Of a DNA stretch of 64,000 bases, positions 52,191-62,626 are shown piece by piece. Both the position numbers and the translations under genes were made by a program. Location: positions 1,924,501 to 1,988,500 of the forward strand of contig JAJFZO010000609.1 of NCBI GenBank assembly GCA_021397835.1, written 5' to 3'. Numbering within the stretch: the stretch's first letter is position 1; each line of letters opens with the position of its first letter. The notes beneath the pieces are model-generated. The model was not told the origin of the DNA. It was given only the letters and a program-made list of their open reading frames with translations, and made no database searches. This DNA is from Moringa oleifera. Lineage: Eukaryota > Streptophyta > Magnoliopsida > Brassicales > Moringaceae.

Positions 52191-52339
52191 ATTTCTTTTA
52201 TGAAATGAATATTTGATTTTGTTTATTTAGTATTTATTTTATAAAAAATAAAAAATATGTTGCATTATTTTTTATTTTATATAATTTTTTAAAAAAGTTA
52301 ATGTAATTTAAATTAATCATATATTTTCTAGATTAATAT

Positions 52340-52720
52340 AAATTTTAGAGATTGATTTTAATCAGTCGCTAAATAAAATCTTGGCAAGCGATTCTAATCA
52401 ACCACTCACTAAATCTTTTGCGACTGATTCCAATCAGTTGCTAACTAAATCTTTTACGACTGATTCTAATCAGTCATTAACTAGAATCTTTTAGTGATTA
52501 ATTTTATTTAGTTGCTAAATATATAGTGACAGATTAGAATCATTTGTTAACTTTAGTGACTGATTATAATCGATTGTCAAATTAGTCACTAAAAGCCATC
52601 GATATCCCACGACATGTTAACAATTGATTAAAATCGATCGCTAAAATAATGACGGACAAAAATCTGTTGTTAATTTAACAGCAAACTTCAAAATTGATCG
52701 GTATTTTGTTTAGTGTAACT
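52340..52720. repeat. CACTA subterminal repeat array
   Basis: Multiple degenerate copies of GACTGATTCTAATCAGTCGC (itself partly palindromic) occur about every 45-50 bp and in both orientations, e.g. near 52355, 52400, 52427, 52457, 52510 and 52560. Subterminal arrays of this kind are the known TNPA binding sites in En/Spm elements. Confidence 0.8.
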
Positions 52721-52812
52721 ATTTTTACTATCGATAAAATCTGACGCTAAATTTTTTTTGCTTTAATGATGGATCCATCTATCGCTAAAAGCTAATTTTT
52801 TTTATAGTACGT

Positions 52813-54258
52813 TTTGCTATTAGGTGAAGGATCTAGCTTTCTAAGGAGCTATGTCTTATAGATTATAAATTCTCATATGCGACACCACTTTGTTGACACC
52901 AAATCCTAGGTACACAATAAGGTTTGAGAGTGAGATCCTTAATAAGTTTGAAATGATGAAATTAAAAATTGGCTAGAAAAGGGATCTACTAAAAAAAAAG
53001 GAAAGAAAAGGAAACACTAGATGTCTTACAAGATTACTCTGATGTTTAACTAAAGATGCATTTTGTGAATTGAAATTAAGTTGAGAGAATTCTTACTTGG
53101 AAGATATTTATAGAAGATCTAATGTCTTACATGGTTAAAAGGTCTCTCATCATCGTTAGATTCATGCCACGTCTTTTAGGAATGAAGATTAAATTATTCA
53201 ATAATGCTAATGAGAAGGTTGCAGAAAGCATGTCTAAAGATTGCAGGTAAGGATTGGATGTTTTTTTCACTTATGGGAAAGAATGGCTTCTTCCAACAGT
53301 CATTGCAAGAGCTAAGTTTCACTATCATTGTTGGGCCATGGCTCTTTTAAGTTTTTTGTTTGGTGAACCCATAATATTTAGGGCTTGCCTACTTCACTTT
53401 TATATTTAAGCTTAATCTTAATTTTACTGAATTAACATATTTGATGACCCATTAGGTTAAGTTCGATATGCTTTTGATTTTTATCCCACATCAATAATTT
53501 TCATTTATAATTTTATAATTTTTTATTAGATTGATTATACTCATAAAAGTTTAATTTATCCAAATGAATTTATTGTTAAAATTATCAATAAATTAAAAAA
53601 TTTTATAAATTTTTTTAAATTTTAAAATTATTTAAAATCAAGATATTTGATATTGGAGATGCTTAACCCTTAATAAGAATCCCTTTTTCATAGTTCTAAC
53701 AACCATCGTTCTACTCTTTGCTCATTTCACTCAAAAGATAAGTCTTACGTACATAAGAGTGTCGAAATTTTTTTTTTAAATGATAAATCAATTATTATTG
53801 AAATTAATAATTAGCTATGCAAGAAAATTATAATTGCTTTTATATATCTTTTGATTGATTATGTAATTGTTCTTGCCAAGGTTTATACATTATGAAGATG
53901 AAGCTTTACTATACATCTTGAAATTACACTTCTCACCAATTTCCACTTTATCTTGCCTCCTTACGCCTTTACTCTATCTCTCTTAGACATGTATGCACTA
54001 TCTCCTCAAGAAAAAAGAAAATGGTGAAGTTGGTTAGAAAGATTACATAAAAGAAAAGCATGCACTGATAATACAAATTTTATATGTAAAATTAATTCAT
54101 CAAAATTACAATTTTTTTTAATAAATTGATAAATTAAAATTTTTTATATTTACCTTTTAATAAATATTACATATATTTTTTTATATGTGAATCATGTTCC
54201 AAAAAAAAATTATGAGAAAAGCTAAGGTAAATCTAGAGTGAGAAGATGTCTTGATAGT
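52813..54258. other. AT-rich spacer between the CACTA and hAT elements
   Basis: No gene, LTR or terminal repeat that I recognise. Short simple-sequence stretches and poly-T runs only. Confidence 0.5.
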
Positions 54259-54269
54259 TAGGGGTGAGC

Positions 54270-54435
54270 AAAATTCGGTTAAAACCGAAAAAACCAAAAA
54301 ACCGAATTAATTTCGGTTAATTCAATTCGGTTTTTTCGGTTTTCGGTTATAAAATCATTTAAAAACCGGTTTTTTTTATTTTTTCGGTTAATTTCGGTTA
54401 AATTTTTTAAAAACCGAATTAACCGAAAAATTGAT
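54270..54435. repeat. TTCGGTT/AACCGAA array at the hAT 5' end (outer)
   Basis: Alternating TTCGGTTAA and AACCGAAAA words on both strands immediately inside the left terminus, able to fold back. Sister arrays: 55000-55160 (inner 3' end), 59085-59245 (inner 5' end) and 62680-62845 (outer 3' end). Such arrays are common in the subterminal regions of this plant hAT group. Confidence 0.8.
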
Positions 54436-54974
54436 TTTTAATTTTAATAATTAATTAATTTTATTAATTAAATAAATAATTAATATTTATTTTTTTCAAT
54501 TACTTTTCAAAAGGTAAATTGGGATTGGGTAATCGGGAAAACAACTGTATTTCTTCCTTCTCTTTCAATTTCAGTTTTGACAAACCCTAACCTAACCCGT
54601 CACCGACTCCATGCCCATCTATCTTTTGAAGTTTTGAGAATCAAAATTGCCGCAGCCATCGACACTACGCATGTATTCGGTATCGGTAATCAATTAAACT
54701 GCTCAATTGATCTTCTTTCTCTTCAATTTTGAATCCTCCCGAGAGTAATATCGCAGCCACACCACAGCCACACCGCAGCCACACCGTAGCCACACTCACA
54801 CCACGCACGTATTCAACAATCGATCAAACCACTCAATTGCTTAGATCTGATAGACTATCGGAACAGCCACACCGCAGCCGCACTTCCTCTTTTTCTTTTC
54901 TTTCAACTTAAGAAGCCGTAACCGTAATTTAATCCGTGCACCGTATGGTCTTGTTCATTTATCTTGGAGAATCA

Positions 54975-54982
54975 GTAGCATC
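54975..54982. repeat. Left target-site duplication of the inner hAT
   Basis: GTAGCATC immediately before the inner element's terminus, identical to the right copy at 59257-59264. Confidence 0.93.
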
Positions 54983-55234
54983 TAGGGGTGAGCATTCAGT
55001 TATTTCGATTTATTCGGTTTGAAAATTTTTAAAACCGAATTAACCGAATTTTTTTTATGAATTAACCGAAACCGACCGAATTTAAAAGATAACCGAATTA
55101 ACCGAACCGAATTATTTTCAATCGGTTTAATCGGTTACCGAATAAACTGAATAAACCGAAAATTTATTTAAGTTTAAATTTTATATTTTTTACTTTTAAA
55201 TTGTTTTAAACCTTAATAATAATTTATAAGCATT

Positions 55235-55676
55235 TGATGTTTTGCCTTTAGCCAATACCTCCAAGTATTTGCCCAAGAGAATAAAGAATATCAACATTGC
55301 ACTAGTCTCAAAAAAATCTTGTCCTTTAAATGTATCTGAAGTCATAGCTTTGATTGCTACATATGCAGAATAAAAATAAGCAGCATTGGTACCCAGTGCA
55401 ACTAGTGCATCCATAATAGCAGATTTTCTTCTCAAAGCATGGTATGATCCAACATAAAACCTAATAAAGACATCCTGGGATAAGTAATTATTGGGATACA
55501 AAAAAAAAAATAGCGCATCATTACTTCACAGAAATGACAGAATCAGAGACACTGACATTGTGGCAAAATGGCAGCAACAATACAAAAGAGGGGTACTGAT
55601 TCATTACCTTCTGCCAACAAAGAACTGCACTGGCGTGCACAGGATCCATCTAAGAAGCATCCCAACACTGAGCATT
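55235..55676 (-). pseudogene. Captured HMA5-like copper-transporting P1B-ATPase fragment (inner hAT)
   Basis: Lies just downstream of the transposase in the same orientation. Exon A (55676-55608) encodes MLSVGMLLRWILCTPVQFF and then VGR. A GT-AG intron (55607-55461) follows. Exon B (from 55460) encodes FYVGSYHALRRKSAIMDALV, then GTNAAYFYSAYVAIKAM and LLGKYLEVLAKGKTSNA. This is the transmembrane region before the actuator domain of plant HMA5-type Cu+-exporting ATPases. The remaining domains are absent. It is cut short by a deletion of about 85 bp relative to the outer copy, after which the frame enters hAT terminal sequence. Retention of an intron shows capture from genomic DNA, not from a processed transcript. 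Confidence 0.87.
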
Positions 55677-55756
55677 CTGTAAATCTTGTACTCTAACCAG
55701 TTGCATCCAATGTAATTGCACTGTAAATTACCTTGAAACAGCAATATACTTCCACA

Positions 55757-57930
55757 CTAATCAATTGCAGCATCCAATGCAATTTTTGACAAATCTATAA
55801 ACACATAATCAAATTTGAAATTAAAAAAAGTGGTATTAAGCTTATCCAATAAAGATTAGTAATTAAAAAATATAAAATAATCAAATAAATAAAATAATTA
55901 CCCATATCAAGTTTTTCAAGCTCTACCAAGTCCTCTTCAATGGCATCAAAACATGGAGATCCACGTAACCAATCTTGAGCACAAATAAGGGCTTGTACAA
56001 GTTTAGGAGTTAATGAACTCCTATATGTATCAAGTACACGTCAGCCGGTGCTAAAAGCAGATTCAGAAGCAACCGTAGATATAGGAGCTGCCAATACATC
56101 ACGAGCCATATGGGAAAGAATAGGAAACCTATGACTATTAAGTTTCCACCAATCAAGAATATCAAAGTTATCATCATCTTTTGCATCCTCTTCACTTAAA
56201 AATCTATCCAATTCTGATTTATTTTCTTCTTTTCCGATCTCTTTCTTATATCTCTTGAACTTAGATAAAAGAACTTGTCTCTCCTTTTCCAATCCTAATT
56301 CATTTCCCTCTGCAATTTGACTTACTTGACTGCTTTCACCAACTTGTTCATGTTGAGGTTGCAAACTTCTTTTGTACTCATCAAACAACTCTTCAACTGC
56401 TTTTTTCACATTACTAGTCATCATTGAAGCTTGTTCCATATCATACATTTCCAAAAAGCAAAAGTTGACAAACTCAAGCTTTTTTCTAGGATCAAGAATA
56501 GAAGCAACATAAAGTAGTACATTCATCTTCTCCACGTTTTCCCAATACTTATCAAACTTATCTTTCATTTTCTTTGCCATTGCATTTAACTCAATATCAG
56601 AATGTGTTTCCCAATTGTGCAAAGTAGCATAAACATTACAAATATCATCAAGAAAACTATTGGAGGTGACATATGAAGAACCTGAAACTTTGATTGTTAG
56701 TTCATAAAATTGTTGCAAGAAAAGACAAAACCTCCTAATAGTTTCCCAATCTTTTTTTTCAAGCAACCCATCTCCCATTATCAACTCATTTCTATAATGC
56801 GGATCAATATCATCAAAAACCTCAAAAGCCTTTTCAAATTTTTGAGCTGCATCTAACATCAAGTAAGTGGAGTTCCACCTAGTGCTAACATCCAAACACA
56901 ACAAACTTTTGCTTTCAATTTTTTCAACTAAAGCACATTCTTTAAATTTGACCAACCTTGCAGGTGAATGTTTCACATATTTAACAGCCCCTCTAACTCG
57001 TGCAATTGACTCATTCATTTCTTTCAATCCATCTGTAACAATGAGATTAAGAATGTGCGCAATGCATCTTAAATGAAGATATTTTCCTTCTTGAATGCAA
57101 GTTCCTAAATTATTCAATCTTTTCTTCAAGTATGAGATTGCAACATCATTAGAACTAGCATTATCAACTGTAATAGTAAAAATCTGATCAATCCCCCAAT
57201 CACGCAAACATTTCTCAATGACTTTTTCGATGGCTTCACCTCTATGACTAGAAATAGGACAAAAGTTTAATATTCTTTTGTTCAATTTCCAATCTTTATC
57301 AATAAAATGAGCCGTAAGACACAAATAATTAATTCTTTGCACTGAAGTTCATGTGTCTGTGGTGAGAGATACTGTTACACTGGATGACCTTAAAAACTGT
57401 TTCAGTTTAACTTTTTCATCATTATAAAGCTGATAACAATCTCTAGCTATAGTCCATCGTGAAGGCATACGAAACTTAGGACATGCAAGTGACATGCAAC
57501 GCCGAAAACCTTTACCATCCACAAATTTGAAAGGTAATTCATCCATAATGATCATCTCAGCTATACCCTTTCTAATGGCATCTTGATTGAACTTCCAACT
57601 ACCTAAAGATCCATCTCTCCCAGATCCAAAAACCAATTCAGTTTGACTAGAATCAACGCTAACATTTATTCTCTTCTTACAAGTACCCATATGAGCTTTC
57701 AATGCAGTTGTTCCATTTCTTCTAGGGTCAGCAAAAAATTCCCTATCACAATAATTACATCTAGCTTTATGCTCACCTTGTTCATCAAAGAATTTGGTGA
57801 AGTGTTCCCAAACTTCTGATCTGGGCTTAAACGCTTTCCTCTTCAATTTAGAACTTGCAGATGATGGATGGATTGAATCTGGTTGTGTGGTATTAGGCAC
57901 AGGATCTACTTCATTACTCTTAGTTGACAT
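55757..57930 (-). pseudogene. Inner hAT transposase gene, nearly intact, with two in-frame stops
   Basis: hAT-superfamily (Ac/RICESLEEPER-like) transposase. Starts MSTKSNEVDPVPN at 57930. The main exon runs to 55902, with a likely 107-bp intron (55901-55795, GT-AG) and a last exon 55794-55757 ending in a TAG stop; about 689 codons, normal for the family. The N-terminal BED zinc finger has CNYC and HMGTC ligands (residues about 38-90). DNASSNDVA and HLRCIAHILNLIV belong to the RNase-H-like catalytic core. The C-terminus has the dimerisation motif STVASESAFSTG. Two stops break it: TGA at 57351-57349, replacing a conserved Trp after SLTTDT, and TGA at 56043-56041 right after ESAFSTG. The rest of the frame is open, so only these two changes inactivate it. 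Confidence 0.9.
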
Positions 57931-58494
57931 CTTTTAATTTCTGAAATAAAAAACAATTAAAAATAGTTAGTAATAATACTTTTCAATAGTTAGATAAAAT
58001 TTTAAAATATTTAATAGTAATACTACATTACACAAAAATTCATTTCAATAGTAATAGTTAATACCGCTACCTTTCAAAATATGATTATGAATTACTACAA
58101 AAAAACATAATTAACAACTTTAAATTATATCAAAAAAGATTTAAAGAGAAAATATAAAGCAAAAATAAAATGAATTAAAAAATTAACTCTTTAATTTTCA
58201 ATATTGGGATTATTTTGCCTTACATGTCATAACTAATACATACCACATATATAAAGAAAAAATGTTAATACATAGAACAATTTATAATACTTACCTAAAT
58301 ACAAAAAGAGAATCCATAAAAATGATCTAATTTCTAATTTTAAGTGTAATTGTTACAAATTAGGATTTGAAAATTTGAAATATTAAAGAGCAAGATAATG
58401 CATACTACTATTGGAGTAATTAAAATTGAAAATAAAAGATTTGGAATAAGGGAATACCGAATGTGAGTGGCGTGGGTGTGGCTGTGATGCTACT
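57931..58494. other. 5' leader and intron-like AT-rich region of the inner hAT transposase
   Basis: AT-rich DNA between the transposase ATG and the minisatellite. On the minus strand TTTATTTCAG|AAATTAAAAG just before the ATG looks like an acceptor, with a GGTAAG donor near 58295. This suggests a 5' UTR intron of about 350 bp, as in many hAT genes. The same arrangement is conserved in the outer copy (59455-59810). Confidence 0.5.
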
Positions 58495-58564
58495 GATTCT
58501 CCAAGATAAATGAACAAAACCACACAGTTCACGGATTAAATTACGGTTACGGCTTCTAGGGGTG

Positions 58565-58770
58565 TGAGTGTGGCTGCGGTGTGGCTGCGGTGTGGTTGTC
58601 CCGATAGTCTATCGGAAAAATTCTAATTAGGGAGAAAGAAAATCAGATCTAAGCAATTGAGTGGTTTAATCGATTGTTGAATACGTGCGTGGTGTGAGTG
58701 TGGTTACGGTGTGGCTGCGGTGTGCTTGCGGTGTGGCTGCGGTGTGCTTGCGGTGTGGCTGCGATATTGC
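58565..58770. repeat. 12-bp GTGTGGCTGCGG minisatellite in the hAT 5' region (inner copy)
   Basis: Two clusters of GTGTGGCTGCGG and GTGTGCTTGCGG units lie between the transposase promoter side and the TTCGGTT array (58571-58602 and 58695-58768). The outer copy has the complementary cluster (CAGCCACACCG words, 54750-54800 and 54862-54885) with fewer units. Unit number has therefore changed between the two copies. Confidence 0.75.
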
Positions 58771-59256
58771 TCTCGGGAGGATTCAAAATTGAAGAGAAAG
58801 AAAATCAATTGAGCGGTTTAATTGATTACCGATACCGAATACGTGCGTGGTATCGATGGCTGCGGCAATTTTGATTCTTAAAACTTCAAAAGATAGATGA
58901 AAATGGAGTCGGTGACGGGTTAGGTTAGGGTTTGTGAAAAGTGAAATTGAAAGAGAAGAAAGAAAAACAGTAACATTCCCGATTACCCAATCCCCATTTA
59001 CCTTTTTGAAAAGTAATTGAAAAAAATAAATATTAATTATTTATTTAATTAATAAAATTAATTAATTATTAAAATTAAAAATTGGTTTTTCGGTTAATTT
59101 GATTTTTAAAAAATTTAACCGAAATTAACCGAAAAAATAAAAAAACCTATTTTTAAATGATTTTATAACCGAAAACCGAAAAAACCGAATTGAATTAACC
59201 GAATTTAATTCGGTTTTTCGGTTTTTTCGGTTTTAACCGAATTTTGCTCACCCCTA

Positions 59257-59264
59257 GTAGCATC
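59257..59264. repeat. Right target-site duplication of the inner hAT
   Basis: GTAGCATC immediately after ...CACCCCTA, identical to the left copy. The inner element's own uninterrupted equivalent of this site (near 58485-58497, read on the minus strand as CAGTAGCATCACAG) shows the pre-insertion sequence with a single copy, confirming the duplication. Confidence 0.93.
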
Positions 59265-59820
59265 ACAGCCACACCCACGCCACTCACATTCGGTATTCCC
59301 TTATTCCAAATCTTCTCTTTTCAATTTTAATTATTCCAATAGTAGTATGCATTATCTTGCTTTTTAATCTTTCAATTTTTCAAATCCTAATTTGTAACAA
59401 TTACACTTAAAATTAGAAATTAGATCATTTTTATAGATTCTCTTTTTGTATTTGGGTAAGTATTATAAATTGTTCTATGTATTAACACTTTTTTTTTATA
59501 TATGTGGTATGTATTAGCTATGACATGTAAGGCAAAATAATCCCAATATTGAAAATTAAAGAGTTAATTTTTTAATTCATTTTATTTTTACTTTATATTT
59601 TCTCTTTGAATCTTTCTTGATATAATTTAAAGTTGTTAATTATGTTTTTTTGTAGTAATTCATAATCATATTTTGAAAGGTAGTGGTATTAACTATTACT
59701 ATTGAAATAAATTTTTGTGTAATGTAGTATTATTATTAAACATTTTAAAATTTTATCTAACTATTGAAAAGTATTATTACTAACTATTTTTAATTGTTTT
59801 TTATTTCAGAAATTAAAAGA

Positions 59821-62007
59821 TGTCAACTAAGAGTAATGAAGTAGATCTTGTGCCTAATACCACACAACCAGATTCAATCCATCCATCATCTGCAAGTTCT
59901 AAATTGAAGAGGAAAGCGTTTAAGCCTAGATCAGAAGTTTGAGAACACTTCACCAAATTTTTTGATGAACAAGGTGAGCATAAAGCTAGATGTAATTATT
60001 GTGATAGGGAATTTTTTGCTGACCCTAGAAGAAATGGAACAATTGCATTGAAAGCTCATATGGGTACTTGTAAGAAGAGAATAAATGTTAGTGTTGATTC
60101 TAGTCAAACTGAATTGGTTTTTGAATCTGGGAGAGATGGATCTTTAGGTAGTTGAAAGTTCAATCAAGATGCCATTAGAAAGGGTAGCCGAGATGATCAT
60201 TATGGATGAATTACCTTTCAAATTTGTGGATGGTAAAGGTTTTCGGCATTGCATGTCACTTGCATGTCCTAAGTTTCGTATACCTTCACGATGGATTATA
60301 GCTAGAGATTGTTATCAGCTTTATAATGATGAAAAAGTTAAACTGAAACAGTTTTTAAGGTCATCAAGTGTAACAGTATCTCTCACCACAGACACATGAA
60401 CTTCAGTGCAAAGAATTAATTATTTGTGTCTTACGGCTCATTTTATTGATAAAGATTGAAAATTGAACAAAAGAATATTAAACTTTTGTCCTATTTCTAG
60501 TCATAGAGGTGAAGCCATCGGAAAAGTCATTGAGAAATGTTTGCGTGATTGGGGGATTGATCAGATTTTTACTATTACAGTTGATAATGCTAGTTCTAAT
60601 GATGTTGCAATCTCATACTTGAAGAAAAAATTGAATAATTTAGGAACTTGCATTCAAAAAGGAAAATATCTTCATTTAAGATGCATTGCGCACATTCTTA
60701 ATCTCATTGTTACAGATGGATTGAAAGAAATGAATGAGTCAATTGCACGGGTTAGAGGGGCTGTTAAATATGTGAAACATTCACCTGCAAGGTTGGCCAA
60801 ATTTAAAGAATGTGCTTTAGTTGAAAAAATTGAAAGCAAAGTTTGTTGTGTTTGGATGTTAGCACTAGGTGGAACTCCATTTACTTGATGTTGGATGCAG
60901 CTCAAAAATTTGAGAAAGCTTTTGAGGTTTTTGATGATATTGATCCGCATTACAGAAATGAGTTGATAATGGAAGATGGGTTGCCTGAAAAAAAAGATTG
61001 GGAAACTATTAGGAGGTTTTGTCTTTTCTTGCAACAATTTTATGAACTAACAATCAAAGTTTCAGGTTCTTCATATGTCACCTCCAATAGTTTTCTTGAT
61101 GATATTTGTAATGTTTATGCTACTTTGCACAATTGGGGCTACTTTGCGCAATTAGGAAACACATTATGATATTGAGTTAAATGCAATGGCAAAGAAAATG
61201 AAAGATAAGTTTGATAAGTATTGGGGAAATGTGGAGAAGATGAATGTACTACTTTATGTTGCTTCTATTCTTGATCCTAGAAAAAAGCTTGAGTTTGTCA
61301 ACTTTTGCTTTTTGGAAATGTATGATATGGAACAAGCTTCAATGATGACTAGTAATGTGAAAAAAGCAGTTGAAGAGTTGTTTGATGAGTACAAAAGAAG
61401 TTTGCAACCTCAACATGAACAAGTTGGTGAAAGCAGTCAAGTAAGTCAAATTGCAGAGGAAAATGAATTAGGATTGAAAAAGGAGAGACAAGTTCTTTTA
61501 TCTAAGTTCAAGAGATATAAGAAAGAGATTGGAAAAGAAGAAAACAAATCAGAATTAGATAGATTTTTAAGAAGAGGATGCAAAAGATGATGACAACTTT
61601 GATATTCTTGATTGGTGGAAACTTAATAGTCATAGGTTTCCTATTCTTTCCCATATGGCTCGTGATGTATTAGCAACTCCTATATCTACGGTTGCTTCTG
61701 AATCTGCTTTTAGCACCGGTGGACGTGTACTTGATACATATAGGAGTTTATTAACTCCTAAACTTATACAAACCCTTATTTGTGCTCAAGATTGGTTACG
61801 TGGATCTCCATGTTTTGATGCCATTGAAGAGGACTTGGTAGAGCTTGAAAAACTTGATATGGGTAATTATTTTGTTTATTTGATTATTTTATATTTTTCA
61901 ATTACTAATCTTTATTGGATAGGCTTAATACCACTTTTCTTAATACCAAATTTGATTATGTGTTTATAGATTTATCAAAAATTGCATTGAATGCTACAAT
62001 TGATTAG
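59821..62007 (+). pseudogene. Outer hAT transposase pseudogene
   Basis: Same gene as the inner transposase (MSTKSNEVDLVPN start at 59821; TAG stop at 62005-62007; likely intron 61863-61969), more decayed. Private nonsense changes, all TGG to TGA: 59940-59942, 60153-60155 and 60457-60459. The TGA at 60397-60399 is shared with the inner copy. Frameshifts relative to the inner copy: a 2-bp loss near 60187, a 1-bp loss near 60840, a ~19-bp local duplication near 61135-61155 and a 2-bp loss near 61571. The C-terminal ESAFSTGGRVLDTYRS is intact here where the inner copy has a stop. Confidence 0.9.
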
Positions 62008-62088
62008 TGTGGAAGTGTATTGCTGTTTCAAGGTAATTTACAGTGCAATTGCATTGGATGCAACTGGTTAGAGTACAAGATTTACAGT

Positions 62089-62626
62089 ATGCTCAGTGTT
62101 AGGATGCTTCTTAGATGGATCCTGTGCACGCCAGTGCAGTTCTTTGTTGGCAGAAGGTAATGAATCAGTACCCCTCTTTTGTATTGTTGCTACTATTTTG
62201 CCACAATGTCAGTGTCTCTGATTCTGTGAAGTAGTGATGTGCTATTTTTTTCTGTATCCCAATAATTACTTATCCCAGGATGTCTTTATTAGGTTTTATG
62301 TTGGATCATACTATGCTTTGAGAAGAAAATCTGCTAATATGGATGTTCTAGTTACACTGGGTACCAATGCTGCTTATTTTTATTATGCATATGTAGCAAT
62401 CAAAGCTATGACTTCAGATACATTTGAAGGACAAGATTTTTTTGAGACTAGTGCAATGTTGATATCCTTTATTCTCTTGGGCAAATACTTGGAGGTATTG
62501 GCTAAAGGCAAAACATCAAATGCTTTAGCCAAGTTGACTGACCTTGCTCCTGATGAGGCTCATCTGTTATCAGTTGATAACGATGGAAACATTATCTCAG
62601 AGATGGAAATTATAAATTATTATTAA
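62089..62626 (+). pseudogene. Captured HMA5-like copper-ATPase fragment (outer hAT), longer version
   Basis: Exon A 62089-62156 (MLSVRMLLRWILCTPVQFF...), a GT-AG intron 62157-62292, exon B from 62293 (FYVGSYYALRRKSANMDVLV ... LLGKYLEVLAKGKTSNALAK ... APDEAHLLSV ... IISEMEI). The frame ends at a stop in hAT-derived sequence at 62624-62626. It retains about 85 bp at the 3' side that the inner copy has lost, reaching the start of the actuator-domain region. The phosphorylation (DKTGT) and copper-binding CPC motifs of the parent gene are not included, so it cannot encode a working pump. Confidence 0.87.

Larger units (their letters stand above)
46808..52809 (+). mobile_element. CACTA (En/Spm) DNA transposon, decayed, about 6.0 kb
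   Basis: The left end is CACTACAAGAAAATTT, a canonical plant CACTA terminus. The right end ...TTTTTTTATAGTA (52797-52809) is an imperfect inverted match to it. The flanking trinucleotides CAT (46805-46807) and CGT (52810-52812) are compatible with a once-identical 3-bp target duplication after a single change. Inside, in the expected order on the plus strand, are a TNP2-type transposase relic and a TNPA-like second gene relic. Dense subterminal repeats lie at 52340-52720. All ORFs are broken. Confidence 0.8.
54983..59256 (-). mobile_element. Inner (younger) hAT element, 4274 bp, carrying a copper-ATPase gene fragment
   Basis: It starts TAGGGGTGAGCATTCAGTTA and ends TTTTGCTCACCCCTA, giving a perfect 12-bp terminal inverted repeat (TAGGGGTGAGCA) of hAT type. 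It is flanked by a perfect 8-bp direct duplication GTAGCATC (54975-54982 and 59257-59264), the length diagnostic of hAT transposition. Its transposase gene and HMA5-like fragment read on the minus strand. It inserted into an older copy of itself in reverse orientation. Subterminal zones are rich in TTCGGTT/AACCGAA. Confidence 0.93.

Noticed and set aside
62234..62626. Functional copper-ATPase gene
   Set aside because: Only part of the transmembrane region is present. The metal-binding, CPC, actuator and phosphorylation domains are missing, and it lies inside transposon termini.
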